Assembly: GCA_045615765.1 (NCBI GenBank)
Contig: JAZLFM010000013.1
Coordinates: 54,452 to 118,451, forward strand
DNA length: 64,000 bases
From: UBA1715 sp045615765
GTDB lineage: Bacteria; Bacteroidota; Bacteroidia; Bacteroidales; UBA1715
Direction of reading: 5' to 3'
The position numbers and the translations under genes are program-made. The first letter of the stretch is position 1, and every line of letters begins with the position of its first letter. Shown in pieces: positions 20,901-28,646 of this stretch. The notes below the pieces were generated by a model. That model searched no databases, had not been told where the DNA came from, and worked only from the letters and a program-made list of their open reading frames with translations.

Positions 20901-23900
20901 GAGTTGGAGGTTCTATTAATTATTGTTACAATAAAGGTACAATAACAGCGCATCATGTTGCAACTACAGGTTCTCGTCAAGGTAATTGTGCCGGAGGTAT
21001 TGCAGGTATATATGGTACTATAGCAAACTGTTTTAATGTAGGAACAATTAAAGCTGATGAAAATGCTGGTGGTTTAGTAGGTGGATATGCTACAAGTATT
21101 ACTTCTTCATATAATATTGGTTCGGTAAGTGGAACGGATGCTAAAACTGCTGGATTAGGTAGTTTGGTAGGAGCATCTTCTGGTAATACAAAATTATCAT
21201 ATAACTATAATGATACACTAAAATGTAATATAGGTGCGGTTGATGGTATTGATACTCCAGGATCGGGAGAAGGTATTGCAACAATAGATTTCTGTGGCAC
21301 TTTGCCAAAAGGTTTCTCACCAAGTATATGGGCAATAAGACCTGCAGAAATGGAAGGTTTGAAAAACAAAAATTACTATCCATATCTACGCTATTGGGGA
21401 CCAGATTCTGCAATGGTTGCGGTTGTTGTAGAAACCTACCAAATCACATTAGAATTTAATGGCGGTATTGCAAAAGGAACAGTTCCAACTTCGTATGCTT
21501 CAGGTATTGGTGTTGACCTTCCTGTAGAAGTTACTCAAGACGGTTATGCATTTGCAGGTTGGTATTCAAATTCAAACTTTACGAGTGATGTCTATACAAA
21601 GGTTGACCAAAGTGCAATAGGTAATAAAATCTTCTATGCTCGTTGGATTGCCGATGTATATGATGTTGCATTCAATGCAAATGGTGGAAGAGTCAATTCT
21701 GGTAATGTTGCAAGTTATACATTTGGAAACAATGTTATCCTTCCTCTTGATGTAACTCGTACTGGTTATACATTTGCTGGTTGGTACGATACTGAAGATT
21801 GTTCTGGTGACCGCATTTTACAAATTTCGGCGAAAGAATTTGGTAATAAGGAATATTGGGCAAAATGGAACGTGGTTGATTATGCGATTACATACAATGT
21901 AAATGGCGGGGCAATCAATGATACTGATTACACTTCTGCATATAAATATGCTTTTGCTGAAGTTTCATTACCTTCGAATGTTACAAGGACTGGTTACACA
22001 TTTGCCGGTTGGTATGATAATTCAAACTTGAACGGTGAGCCAGTAACTTCAATCGCAATGACAGAATACGGCGACAAAGAATATTGGGCAAAATGGGATG
22101 TGAATACATATAAGGTTACGTTGGATGTTAATGATGGTAACATTAACAGCGGTAATCTTGTAATGTATGTATACGACGTATTGTCGATTCTTCCTGCCGA
22201 TGTAACTAAGGTTGGCTACACATTTGGTGGTTGGTATGCTGATGAGGATTGCTCTGGTGATCAGATTCTACAGATTTCTAAGGGTGAGTACGGCGATAAA
22301 CAATTCTATGCAAAATGGACTGCCAATACATATAAGGTAACTTTAGTAGTAAATGACGGTACTATCAATAAAGGTTCTATCAGCGACTATACTTATGGCG
22401 AGGGTGCAACGCTTCCAACTGATGTTACAAGAACTGGTTATGAATTCGAAGGTTGGTACACAACTTCGTATTTCGACAATTCAAATGTTTTGACAATCGG
22501 TACAAATGACTTCGGTGACAAAACGTATTGGGCAAAATGGTCGGTTGCATCATATAATGTGGATCTTGTAACTAATGGTGGAACAATTAATGATGGTACA
22601 ATCGATAGTTATACATTTGGTGTCGGCGCAATTTTGCCAACAAATGTTACTAAGATTGGTTATGAGTTTACTGGTTGGTACGCAAATGCTGAATGTACGG
22701 GAACACCAGTGAAGGATATCACAACTGCTGACATTGATGATTTGTCATTCTATGCTGGTTGGAAGAAGGCTGTTTATACTATCTCATTCGATAACAATGG
22801 TGGTGCAATAAAAGACGAGTCGTATGCGACTACATATTCGTATGACCTTGAGAAATCAATTTCATTGCCTGCTACTGTAGAAAAAGCAGGATGTACGTTT
22901 GCTGGTTGGTATGACAATGTAAACCTTACTGGTGAGAGTCTTACTTCTGTTGCCGCTGGTGAATATGGTGACAAAACGTATTATGCACAATGGACTCCGA
23001 ATACCTACACGGTAACATTGAATGCAAATGACGGTATTGTGAATAATGGTGACATAACTTCGTATGTTTACGGTGTTGTGGTTTCATTGCCAACAGATGT
23101 GACAAAAGATGGCTATACTTTTATGGGTTGGTACGATAATGCAGACCTAACAGGATCAACAGTGAGCATAATTCCGTCAACATCGATAGGTAATCAGACA
23201 TTCTATGCTAGTTGGTCAACAAATGCATATTCTGTAACATTGAACACGAATGACGGTGTTGTAAAAACAAATGGTATTACTGGATATGTTTATGGTACAG
23301 GTGCAACACTACCAGGAATGAACGATATAGAAAAGACAGGCTACACATTTGCTGGTTGGTACAACAACTCAAGTTATGTAGGAACTGCTGTTACCGAAAT
23401 TTCAACAACTGAAACCGGAAGTAAATCATATTGGGCAAAATGGTTGGTAAATTCATACTCAATTGCCTTGACTGTAAACGGTGGAACAATTAATAGCGGA
23501 AATGTTACAAACTATGTATATGGCAATGGTGTTTCTTTGCCAAGTGATGTAACAAAGGTAGGAAACACATTCGGTGGTTGGTATACGAAAGAGGATCTTT
23601 CTGGAGAAGCTGTTACAAGAATTGATGAGTCCGCAATTGGTGATATGACATTCTTCGCAAAATGGACGGAAAATGAATACAGTATCGTATATGAAACGAC
23701 TGCTGGTGTGATAGCTGACGCAGCTTATGTACAAGCTTATACTTATGGAATTGGTGCGACGTTGCCACAATCAGTGGAAAAATCAGGATATACATTTGCA
23801 GGTTGGTACACAAATTCAGCGTATGAAGGTTCTGCTGTATCGACAATTTCAAAAACTGAATATGGAAACAAGACATTCTATGCAAAATGGAGTGTTAACA

Positions 23901-26900
23901 CATATGCAGTAGAATTAAATCCTAATGAAGGTACTATTAATTCAGGCAATTTAGTAGAATATACATTTGGTGTTGGCGCACCACTTCCAACAAATGTAAC
24001 GAAAACAGGTTACAAGTTTGAGGGTTGGTACGACAATGCGGAACTTACAGGTGATGCTGTTGCTGCAATTGCAAACAATGTAAGTGGAAAACAATCATTC
24101 TTCGCAAAATGGAGTGCAAACACTTATGCGGTTAAGATGAATGCCAACGGTGGAACAATCAATGCCGGTGATGTAACAGCATATACATTCGGAGTACAAG
24201 AAACTCTTCCAACAGATGTGACAAGAACAGGCTACACGTTTGCCGGCTGGTTCAACAACTCTAACTTGACTGGAGAAAAACAGACAGAAATTAGTTCTAC
24301 AATATCAGGCGACTTGTCGTTCTTCGCGAAATGGACTGTGAACAATTATGCTGTTGCATTGAATGCGAACGAAGGAACAATTAATAGTGGAAATATTACA
24401 AGCTATGTATATGGCAACGGTGCGACATTACCAAGTGATGTGACTAGATTAGGTTACACATTCAGTGGTTGGTACAATGTTTTGGATTCAACGAAACAGG
24501 TGGTACGAATTGATGAAACTGTAACTGGCGACCAGAAGTTCTTTGCAAAATGGAGTGCAAACACTTATGCAGTTAAGATGAATGCCAACGGTGGAACAAT
24601 CAATGTCGGCGATGTAACAGCATATACATTCGGTGTACAAAAAACTCTTCCAACAGATGTGACAAGAACAGGCTACACGTTTGCTGGCTGGTTCAATAAC
24701 TCAAACTTGACTGGAGAAAAACAGACAGAAATTAGTTCTACAATATCAGGCGACTTGTCGTTCTTCGCGAAATGGAATGTGAACAGTTATGCTGTTACAT
24801 TGAATGCGAATGGCGGTACAGTAAATAGTGGAAATGTTGTGGCATATACATATAGTAATGGTGCGACATTGCCAATAGATGTAACCAAAAGAGGTTGCAA
24901 ATTCGTTGGTTGGTACGATAATGCTAAATTTACAGGTGATGCTGTATTGACTATCGGCTTAGATGAAAGCGGTGATAAGACATATTATGCAAAATGGAAT
25001 ACGAACTCCTATGCAGTCACTTTGATTGTAAACGAAGGTTCTATAAATGCAGGTAATGTGACCTCATATACATATGGAGAAAGTGTTGTATTGCCTAGTG
25101 ATATTACAAGGGATGGTTATACATTTAATGGTTGGTATGCAAATTCTAGTCTTTCAGGAGACGAAATTTCTGAAATTGCGGCAGATGAAATAGGTGACAA
25201 GACATATTACGCAAAATGGACAGCGAATACATATAAAATTTCATTATATGCTGCCGATGGTACTATTAATTCAACAGTTCCAACAGAATATACGTATGGA
25301 ACATTGACAATATTACCAACAAATGTTACTCGTGAAGGTTACACATTTGATGGTTGGTATAAAACAGAAATGATGCAATTGCATGTTGCAAAGGTTACCA
25401 ATGTAAATATGTCTAATGTTGTGACTGTTGTTAGTCGTCATTTAGGAAATATCTCGGCATCAGCACTTGTGTATAATGATCTTGATTCCGTAGTGACATT
25501 ATCTGTTCCACATTATAAGATGTTGGGTCTTCTGGAAGATTTAAATTACGAGGGATTTGATGTTTCTGCATCGATGTTAGGACCTTCTGTTATTGTTTCA
25601 GGTTATGACGTGAATCTTGTTTCGTTTGGCGAAAATCCAACAAAAGTTATTCGTTTAGTTAAATCATATTTTGGAAAGACGATTTCGGGAGACGAACAAC
25701 TTCCATTGGGTATTGCAGAGAATATTCCTTTTGAGACATCTGAAAAATTTGGATCAGAAATCGCTTCTGTAGGTGGAATGGTAGAAATAAAAGCTACAAC
25801 TACTTCTGGTAAACATCCTGTTGTTGCAATTTACACAACAGATAAAGGTGACAAGTTGTTAGAAGCACATTGGAATGTAAATTCTTATAAGGTTACGTTA
25901 GAAGTAAATGGTGGAACAAATACTAAAATTATTTCTGATTATACTTATGGTGAAGGTGTAAGTCTTCCTACTTCTGAAGAAATTACTCGTGTAGGCCATA
26001 CTTTTGTTGGTTGGTTCACAACTTCTAACTTTGATGGTGAAGCCGTTACTGAAATATCGAAAGCAGACTTTGGCAACAAGACATTCTATGCAAAATGGAA
26101 TGTTAACAACTACGCTGTTACATTGAATGCGAACGACGGAACAATCAATAGCGGCAATGTTACAAGCTATGTATATGGCAACGGCGCTAATTTACCAAGC
26201 GACGTTACGAAGACGGGCTATAAGTTTGATGGCTGGTACAATGTAACAGATTCCACAAAACAAGTTGTCCGCATAGACGAGTCCTCAACTGGCGACCAGG
26301 CGTTCTTCGCAAAATGGACAGCGAACTCGTATAACGTCATTCTGGTTGTAAACGAAGGAACGATAAACGAAGGCAATGTAGAGTCATACGTGTACGGTGA
26401 AGGTGCGACGCTTCCAAGCGATGTTACGAAGGAAGGCTATAGTTTTGACGGTTGGTTCGCCAACACAAGTTATACAGGCGGTTCTGTGACGTCAATCGCG
26501 AAGAACGACGTGGGCGACAAGCAGTTCTGGGCAAAATGGACGATAAACGAATACGAAGTAACTGCTATAGCCGAAAATGGTTCGATTACAGGTGCCGGCG
26601 CTTATGAATACAAATCTACAGCAACGTTGAAGGCGACTGCCAACGAAGGATATGAGTTCGTTGCCTGGTCGGTTGACAGTGCCGATGTAGAGATGTTCCG
26701 TGGAACGTCTCTTGTAGATGAAAAAATCTCATTTGTGGTAACAAAAGCAATTTCGTTAGTTGCGAACTTCAAGGAGAAGGAGAAAGTCCTTGTAGTGGGT
26801 GAGTTGTCGATTCCGACGATGAAGACAGAACGTGAGGCTGCTCCGATCGACTTGTCTGGTTTGTTCACGACGACGGAAGACGGCGAGGTAAGTTATACGG

Positions 26901-28561
26901 CAAGCAGTTCACTACCAAATGTCGTATCAGCAACGGTGGTTGAAGGAAAATTGTTCTTGACCGTATACGAACACGAAGGCGAAGCCGAGATTACGGTAAC
27001 GGCGACATTGCCAAACGGCGAGAAGAACAGTGTGAAGGCTACAGCTTCAGTCGTACTTGCTTGTAACATCCAGGTTACAGAGACAATAAAGAACGTATCT
27101 TGCTACGGCGAGAGCGACGGTGAAATCAGCGTGGTTGTGAAGAATGCGTTCGAACCATACACTATCCAATGGATAGGCGAGGACAACACGAGCGACACGC
27201 TTCCAGCGTTGAAGGCAGGCAACTATACGATAGACATCGTTGACGGCGAAGGTTGTACGTTCCAGAAGACATATACGGTTGTTCAACCTCAGGAGATCGT
27301 AATCAGCAAGTCGGTAATCAACCCAACCTGCGCGAATGCCGACGGTTCAATAACAATCAATGTAATGGGCGGTACGGACTTCACATATGTATGGAACAAT
27401 GATACGACAAGCCGTAGTCTGACAAATGTACCTAAGGGTGAATACAACTTGGTAGTAGTCAACAACGAGACAGGTTGTAAGGCAGAAACGTCTGTCGTAT
27501 TGACGGAACCAGATGCACCGATAGTAAAGGTGGCAGATGTGATAGAAACTGCTTGTAATGCTCACAATGGAGCAGTAATTATAAGCGGTGCCGACAATCT
27601 AATCTACAAGTGGGACAACGGCCGTGCAACTAAGAACTTGTTGAATGTTCCTGCGGGAGATTATACTTTGGTTGCAACAGATGAAAACAATTGTAAGGAT
27701 ACCATAAAAGTTACAATTCCAAGTATTGCGTTAAAACAACCTGAGATTGCATTAGTGACAGTAAGCCGTGAAACGGGCAAGAACTTAGTAGTTTGGTTGA
27801 AGGAAAACACGGACTTGATTGATTACTATACTGTTTATCGTCAGTCTGATGAAAAGGGACGCTATGAGGCATTGGAGACAATATCATACAATGAGTTGAG
27901 CGTATATGAAGATTTGTATGCAGATCCAATGATTCAACCTTGGAGCTATAGATTGACAGCAACGGATGTATGTGGTCAAGAAACGGAGATGAGCGAAAGC
28001 CATAGAACACTTCACTTACAGAAGAATCTTGGAATGAACGATGTCATCAACCTTGACTGGACAGCCTACGAAGGAATTGACTACTCAACATTTGTGATTT
28101 TGCGTGAAACAACGATAAAAGGACGAAAAGAGATAGATACTTTGGCAACGGTGTCGGCAGATGTGACTACATATACCGACATTATTCCGGCGGAAGGTAC
28201 AAGTTCTTATTATGTAGGAATAAAACTACCATCGGAAGTAAATCCAAAAACTCAATTCTTGAAAGCTGAATCAGGACCATTCTCTCTTGCTTTGTCTAAC
28301 ATCGCAGAGGCTGAGAACGAAGAAATAGATAATCCAACAGGATTAGAAGAAGTAGAAAACGCAGTAGTTGTATATGCAATCGGCCATACAATATTTGTAA
28401 AGAATACCGAGGGCAACGACATCACGATTTACGACAACAACGGCCGTGTGATAACAAATCGTAACGGCGAATCCGATATGGATGTATCGTTTGAAGTCCG
28501 TTTGGATGGAACATATTTTGTGAAAGTCGGCAATGAATCGTTTGCGGTAATTGTGAAATAA
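14939..28561 (+). CDS. Giant secreted GLUG / Listeria-Bacteroides repeat protein (4540 residues)
   Basis: Signal peptide in residues 1-31 (FKRAVLTVLSLVSLQLMTFA); starts at 14951 or 14957 are also possible. Order of parts: a beta-sandwich-like region (~32-185); about five modules up to ~2160, most of them opened by an H-x-Y/F...C-x2-C motif and filled with GLUG motifs such as VGGIVGY; 21 Listeria-Bacteroides (InlB B-type) repeats of ~73 residues (~2165-3867) with GYTFAGWY and FYAKW signatures; one divergent InlB-type repeat (~3868-3945); an Ig-like stretch; SprB-like repeats (~4040-4260); two FnIII-like domains (~4260-4450); and a C-terminal ~70-residue domain ending in VRLDGTYFVKVGNESFAVIVK-like strands, resembling a type A T9SS sorting domain. 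Repeat 18 is split by an L7/L12-like insert. Probably a surface adhesin; no catalytic motif is seen. It is a single-gene transcript. Confidence 0.9.
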   Translation: MHKYMKMNILNSFKRAVLTVLSLVSLQLMTFATDVTFTYVDSDDSEAAKIFDGILSNYWWNGLGSSVVFESSEKVFVSGYKFLTTDDADEYAYANPSGWKLSATNALDSYGNPTDWILIDEKSDDYTIAGEISQWYEFSIVKTTELYKYFKLEITDNQATDLDEDPECPECSVSFQIAEFTLLYETCTNHTYENDICTICGVLNPNHICTAFTDHFCNICGLVDPTILPHSADGYYEISTLEQLQLWGTAIVSVDSLSKARLMADIVLNEHVLAADGKSLQSAPSTYTQWVPIGNFSGVFDGNGHVISGLYIDNDEYQNVGFFGSIENAVIKNLGIVDSYVKGTHYDSNTDKYDANVGAICGYAFASSDSDYVYFTNCYNTGYVYGNKAGGICGFVCYLMSYGYQKSFFYHCYNTGNIEATNYCGGIIGNTDNGSNTISYCYNTGVLSSNFTACGIVATLYGSATNCYNIGNITAKSYTAGISYGGNVSNCFNTGTISFEWGDDYCDPICGSSYYNYASGSNNYYLENCINVTDSHVATSMTAEQFASGEVCFKLNSEKLIYYQTKPSDLHPVLDSTHKTVMLGTHGAYINPCTSHTYENDIMVCTICDTITLAKNATGEFEISSVQDLLTFAYYVNEDEGHEGAKAILTADIDLKDITIVPMGTEANPFVGSFNGVGHHISNMVIDNPTKEAQGLFGYVGDACTISNVILDNTCSIKAKSKSAALVGVVAGSGDVTILGCSSYATITGENYMAGLVGYNSSLTASVTIENCLNAGDVTISAAEGYAGAIAASLGENASVENCLNVGTVTGANTALARINTGTITNCYQINTETTQVNVTAVSAEELASGLICYNLNEQTTSNPIWYQTLESDNFPVLDALHSEIHLSGEKNCDGSIKSAMVYTNESEDLVAQDEHQFVAGVCSVCNACDMDFVEKDGEYFLIGNADQLYWFSKYVENGNTAAKAKLTADIIVNDNLDASTAKVWRPIGSESNAFAGEFDGDGHTISGLYFDDATTNNIGLIGYANGATIENVGVVNSSLNGYKNIGAICGFAIGTTISNCFNKAIVSGVDAVGGVLGCANTNTVKVKYSYNEGTVTGSRNYAGGVVGYCRLAAVTIENCYNVGTVTGNAYVAGISGYKGSISKSFNYTAIVGNNYVGNIVGEFDGTLSDNYYLETLDIDVNAEAKSTEFFANGELAYVLNGSATETPVWYQTIGTDNYPVLDNSHSVIHTYLEKNCSGVAKGAVQYVNTDEDQIVQDEHIFVDGMCSVCGSARDGFMTPNEDGVFEIANAGELRWFASYVNAGNGNARAKLVADIVLNENVLNEDYTLNGTGKDFIQWTPIGNYSVPFSGSIDGQNHTISGLYFNGPGEYIGLVGYMEGNAGGVAINNLGIINSYIAVEGKGQYVGGFIGSSYCNAAIESCYFNGAISSNNASVGGIIGETSTMDITNCYTEGRIYAKAGNVGGIVGEYSQKTVSNCHNSAMVSSSGDYVGGIVGRAVVDFVYSHRNVATIKDSYNEGEILGTSYVGGICGDHSNYNISERDIRSVYLSNCYNAGKISGSSYVGGIAGKNNLGLTNVQNLATVNGTEEYVGGIVGYGNFVSTAINTGVVTCNGKTTRVGAIAGSISESGGVLSAIYDKDVTSYKGINNDASWEDFVPLSPKSMQAFGLTTEQLCKGQLEGNSETRGWTQNDFFDNYSHIIDVNDNVVDSTLNKRAWSRGNFDVAASNIVTTDNEFGVSQKGLYPYLSSFSYRPAATIKFYNFGDEEDTNWKTYRPIVQVSELYAITTSESDLSANYVLMCDIADYENLDADGKLLDTPVNTWPGIGYCIRSGGLPAEDGDYYEPFRGYFAGRGHTISGLSLISNAGQATNGLINTAENATITGVTIKNSNLANEYLLSSGMICGFAKNTTILDCKSYCNLEGDNYDRVGGICGILENGIVKDCYNYGSISSSGYYIGGIVGSSSGTIMHCGNYGDISSSYNVGGIVGVGGSINYCYNKGTITAHHVATTGSRQGNCAGGIAGIYGTIANCFNVGTIKADENAGGLVGGYATSITSSYNIGSVSGTDAKTAGLGSLVGASSGNTKLSYNYNDTLKCNIGAVDGIDTPGSGEGIATIDFCGTLPKGFSPSIWAIRPAEMEGLKNKNYYPYLRYWGPDSAMVAVVVETYQITLEFNGGIAKGTVPTSYASGIGVDLPVEVTQDGYAFAGWYSNSNFTSDVYTKVDQSAIGNKIFYARWIADVYDVAFNANGGRVNSGNVASYTFGNNVILPLDVTRTGYTFAGWYDTEDCSGDRILQISAKEFGNKEYWAKWNVVDYAITYNVNGGAINDTDYTSAYKYAFAEVSLPSNVTRTGYTFAGWYDNSNLNGEPVTSIAMTEYGDKEYWAKWDVNTYKVTLDVNDGNINSGNLVMYVYDVLSILPADVTKVGYTFGGWYADEDCSGDQILQISKGEYGDKQFYAKWTANTYKVTLVVNDGTINKGSISDYTYGEGATLPTDVTRTGYEFEGWYTTSYFDNSNVLTIGTNDFGDKTYWAKWSVASYNVDLVTNGGTINDGTIDSYTFGVGAILPTNVTKIGYEFTGWYANAECTGTPVKDITTADIDDLSFYAGWKKAVYTISFDNNGGAIKDESYATTYSYDLEKSISLPATVEKAGCTFAGWYDNVNLTGESLTSVAAGEYGDKTYYAQWTPNTYTVTLNANDGIVNNGDITSYVYGVVVSLPTDVTKDGYTFMGWYDNADLTGSTVSIIPSTSIGNQTFYASWSTNAYSVTLNTNDGVVKTNGITGYVYGTGATLPGMNDIEKTGYTFAGWYNNSSYVGTAVTEISTTETGSKSYWAKWLVNSYSIALTVNGGTINSGNVTNYVYGNGVSLPSDVTKVGNTFGGWYTKEDLSGEAVTRIDESAIGDMTFFAKWTENEYSIVYETTAGVIADAAYVQAYTYGIGATLPQSVEKSGYTFAGWYTNSAYEGSAVSTISKTEYGNKTFYAKWSVNTYAVELNPNEGTINSGNLVEYTFGVGAPLPTNVTKTGYKFEGWYDNAELTGDAVAAIANNVSGKQSFFAKWSANTYAVKMNANGGTINAGDVTAYTFGVQETLPTDVTRTGYTFAGWFNNSNLTGEKQTEISSTISGDLSFFAKWTVNNYAVALNANEGTINSGNITSYVYGNGATLPSDVTRLGYTFSGWYNVLDSTKQVVRIDETVTGDQKFFAKWSANTYAVKMNANGGTINVGDVTAYTFGVQKTLPTDVTRTGYTFAGWFNNSNLTGEKQTEISSTISGDLSFFAKWNVNSYAVTLNANGGTVNSGNVVAYTYSNGATLPIDVTKRGCKFVGWYDNAKFTGDAVLTIGLDESGDKTYYAKWNTNSYAVTLIVNEGSINAGNVTSYTYGESVVLPSDITRDGYTFNGWYANSSLSGDEISEIAADEIGDKTYYAKWTANTYKISLYAADGTINSTVPTEYTYGTLTILPTNVTREGYTFDGWYKTEMMQLHVAKVTNVNMSNVVTVVSRHLGNISASALVYNDLDSVVTLSVPHYKMLGLLEDLNYEGFDVSASMLGPSVIVSGYDVNLVSFGENPTKVIRLVKSYFGKTISGDEQLPLGIAENIPFETSEKFGSEIASVGGMVEIKATTTSGKHPVVAIYTTDKGDKLLEAHWNVNSYKVTLEVNGGTNTKIISDYTYGEGVSLPTSEEITRVGHTFVGWFTTSNFDGEAVTEISKADFGNKTFYAKWNVNNYAVTLNANDGTINSGNVTSYVYGNGANLPSDVTKTGYKFDGWYNVTDSTKQVVRIDESSTGDQAFFAKWTANSYNVILVVNEGTINEGNVESYVYGEGATLPSDVTKEGYSFDGWFANTSYTGGSVTSIAKNDVGDKQFWAKWTINEYEVTAIAENGSITGAGAYEYKSTATLKATANEGYEFVAWSVDSADVEMFRGTSLVDEKISFVVTKAISLVANFKEKEKVLVVGELSIPTMKTEREAAPIDLSGLFTTTEDGEVSYTASSSLPNVVSATVVEGKLFLTVYEHEGEAEITVTATLPNGEKNSVKATASVVLACNIQVTETIKNVSCYGESDGEISVVVKNAFEPYTIQWIGEDNTSDTLPALKAGNYTIDIVDGEGCTFQKTYTVVQPQEIVISKSVINPTCANADGSITINVMGGTDFTYVWNNDTTSRSLTNVPKGEYNLVVVNNETGCKAETSVVLTEPDAPIVKVADVIETACNAHNGAVIISGADNLIYKWDNGRATKNLLNVPAGDYTLVATDENNCKDTIKVTIPSIALKQPEIALVTVSRETGKNLVVWLKENTDLIDYYTVYRQSDEKGRYEALETISYNELSVYEDLYADPMIQPWSYRLTATDVCGQETEMSESHRTLHLQKNLGMNDVINLDWTAYEGIDYSTFVILRETTIKGRKEIDTLATVSADVTTYTDIIPAEGTSSYYVGIKLPSEVNPKTQFLKAESGPFSLALSNIAEAENEEIDNPTGLEEVENAVVVYAIGHTIFVKNTEGNDITIYDNNGRVITNRNGESDMDVSFEVRLDGTYFVKVGNESFAVIVK
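21434..26543 (+). repeat. Array of 21 Listeria-Bacteroides (InlB B-type) repeats
   Basis: Counting the FAGWY-like and AKW-like signatures gives 21 in-frame units of about 220 bases. Most units are clearly diverged. Units 13 and 15 (24113-24334 and 24554-24775) differ at about eight positions by eye and are offset by 441 bases, two units, pointing to a recent two-unit duplication. Unit 20 is similar to unit 14 in protein sequence (both contain DSTKQVVRID). Confidence 0.85.
25370..25822 (+). other. In-frame insertion inside InlB repeat 18, resembling tandem ribosomal L7/L12 C-terminal domains
   Basis: Repeat 18 begins normally (YTFDGWYKTE) and resumes about 150 residues later with VVAIYTTDKGDKLLEAHW, which matches the second half of the other repeats. 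The intervening residues (~3478-3628) have no InlB signature. The first half contains MSNVVTVVSRHLGNISASA followed by a helix (KMLGLLEDLNYEGFDV). The second contains YDVNLVSFGENPTKVIRLVK, then AENIP and IASVGGMVEIKA. Both follow the beta-helix-helix-beta-helix-beta spacing of the L7/L12 C-terminal domain, including the VIRLVK and GGMVEIK-like ends. Similarity was judged by eye. Confidence 0.5.
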
Positions 28562-28567
28562 TATTAT

Positions 28568-28607
28568 ATGGGCAGGTATCGTACGGGCAGGTTTACAACC
28601 TGCCCAT
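28568..28607 (+). repeat. Inverted repeat with two alternative 5' arms
   Basis: ACCTGCCCAT (28598-28607) can pair with ATGGGCAGGT at 28568-28577 (10 bp). AACCTGCCC (28597-28605) can pair with GGGCAGGTT at 28585-28593 (9 bp, 3-base loop). It lies between the giant gene's stop and its terminator and looks like a small palindromic repeat. Confidence 0.6.
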
Positions 28608-28609
28608 AA

Positions 28610-28646
28610 AAAAATCCCGATGAGAATTTCTCATCGGGATTTTTTA
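28610..28646. terminator. Bidirectional terminator between the giant gene and the LD-carboxypeptidase gene
   Basis: A long hairpin: AAAATCCCGATGAGA (28611-28625) pairs with TCTCATCGGGATTTT (28629-28643) across a 3-base loop, with A and T runs on the two sides, so it can act on both convergent transcripts. Its stem core is the same as that of the terminator at 14805. Confidence 0.85.

Noticed and set aside
21434..26543. CRISPR-like regular repetition
   Set aside because: The repetition is in frame, about 220 bases per unit, and encodes InlB-type protein repeats; there are no short identical repeats with unique spacers and no cas genes.
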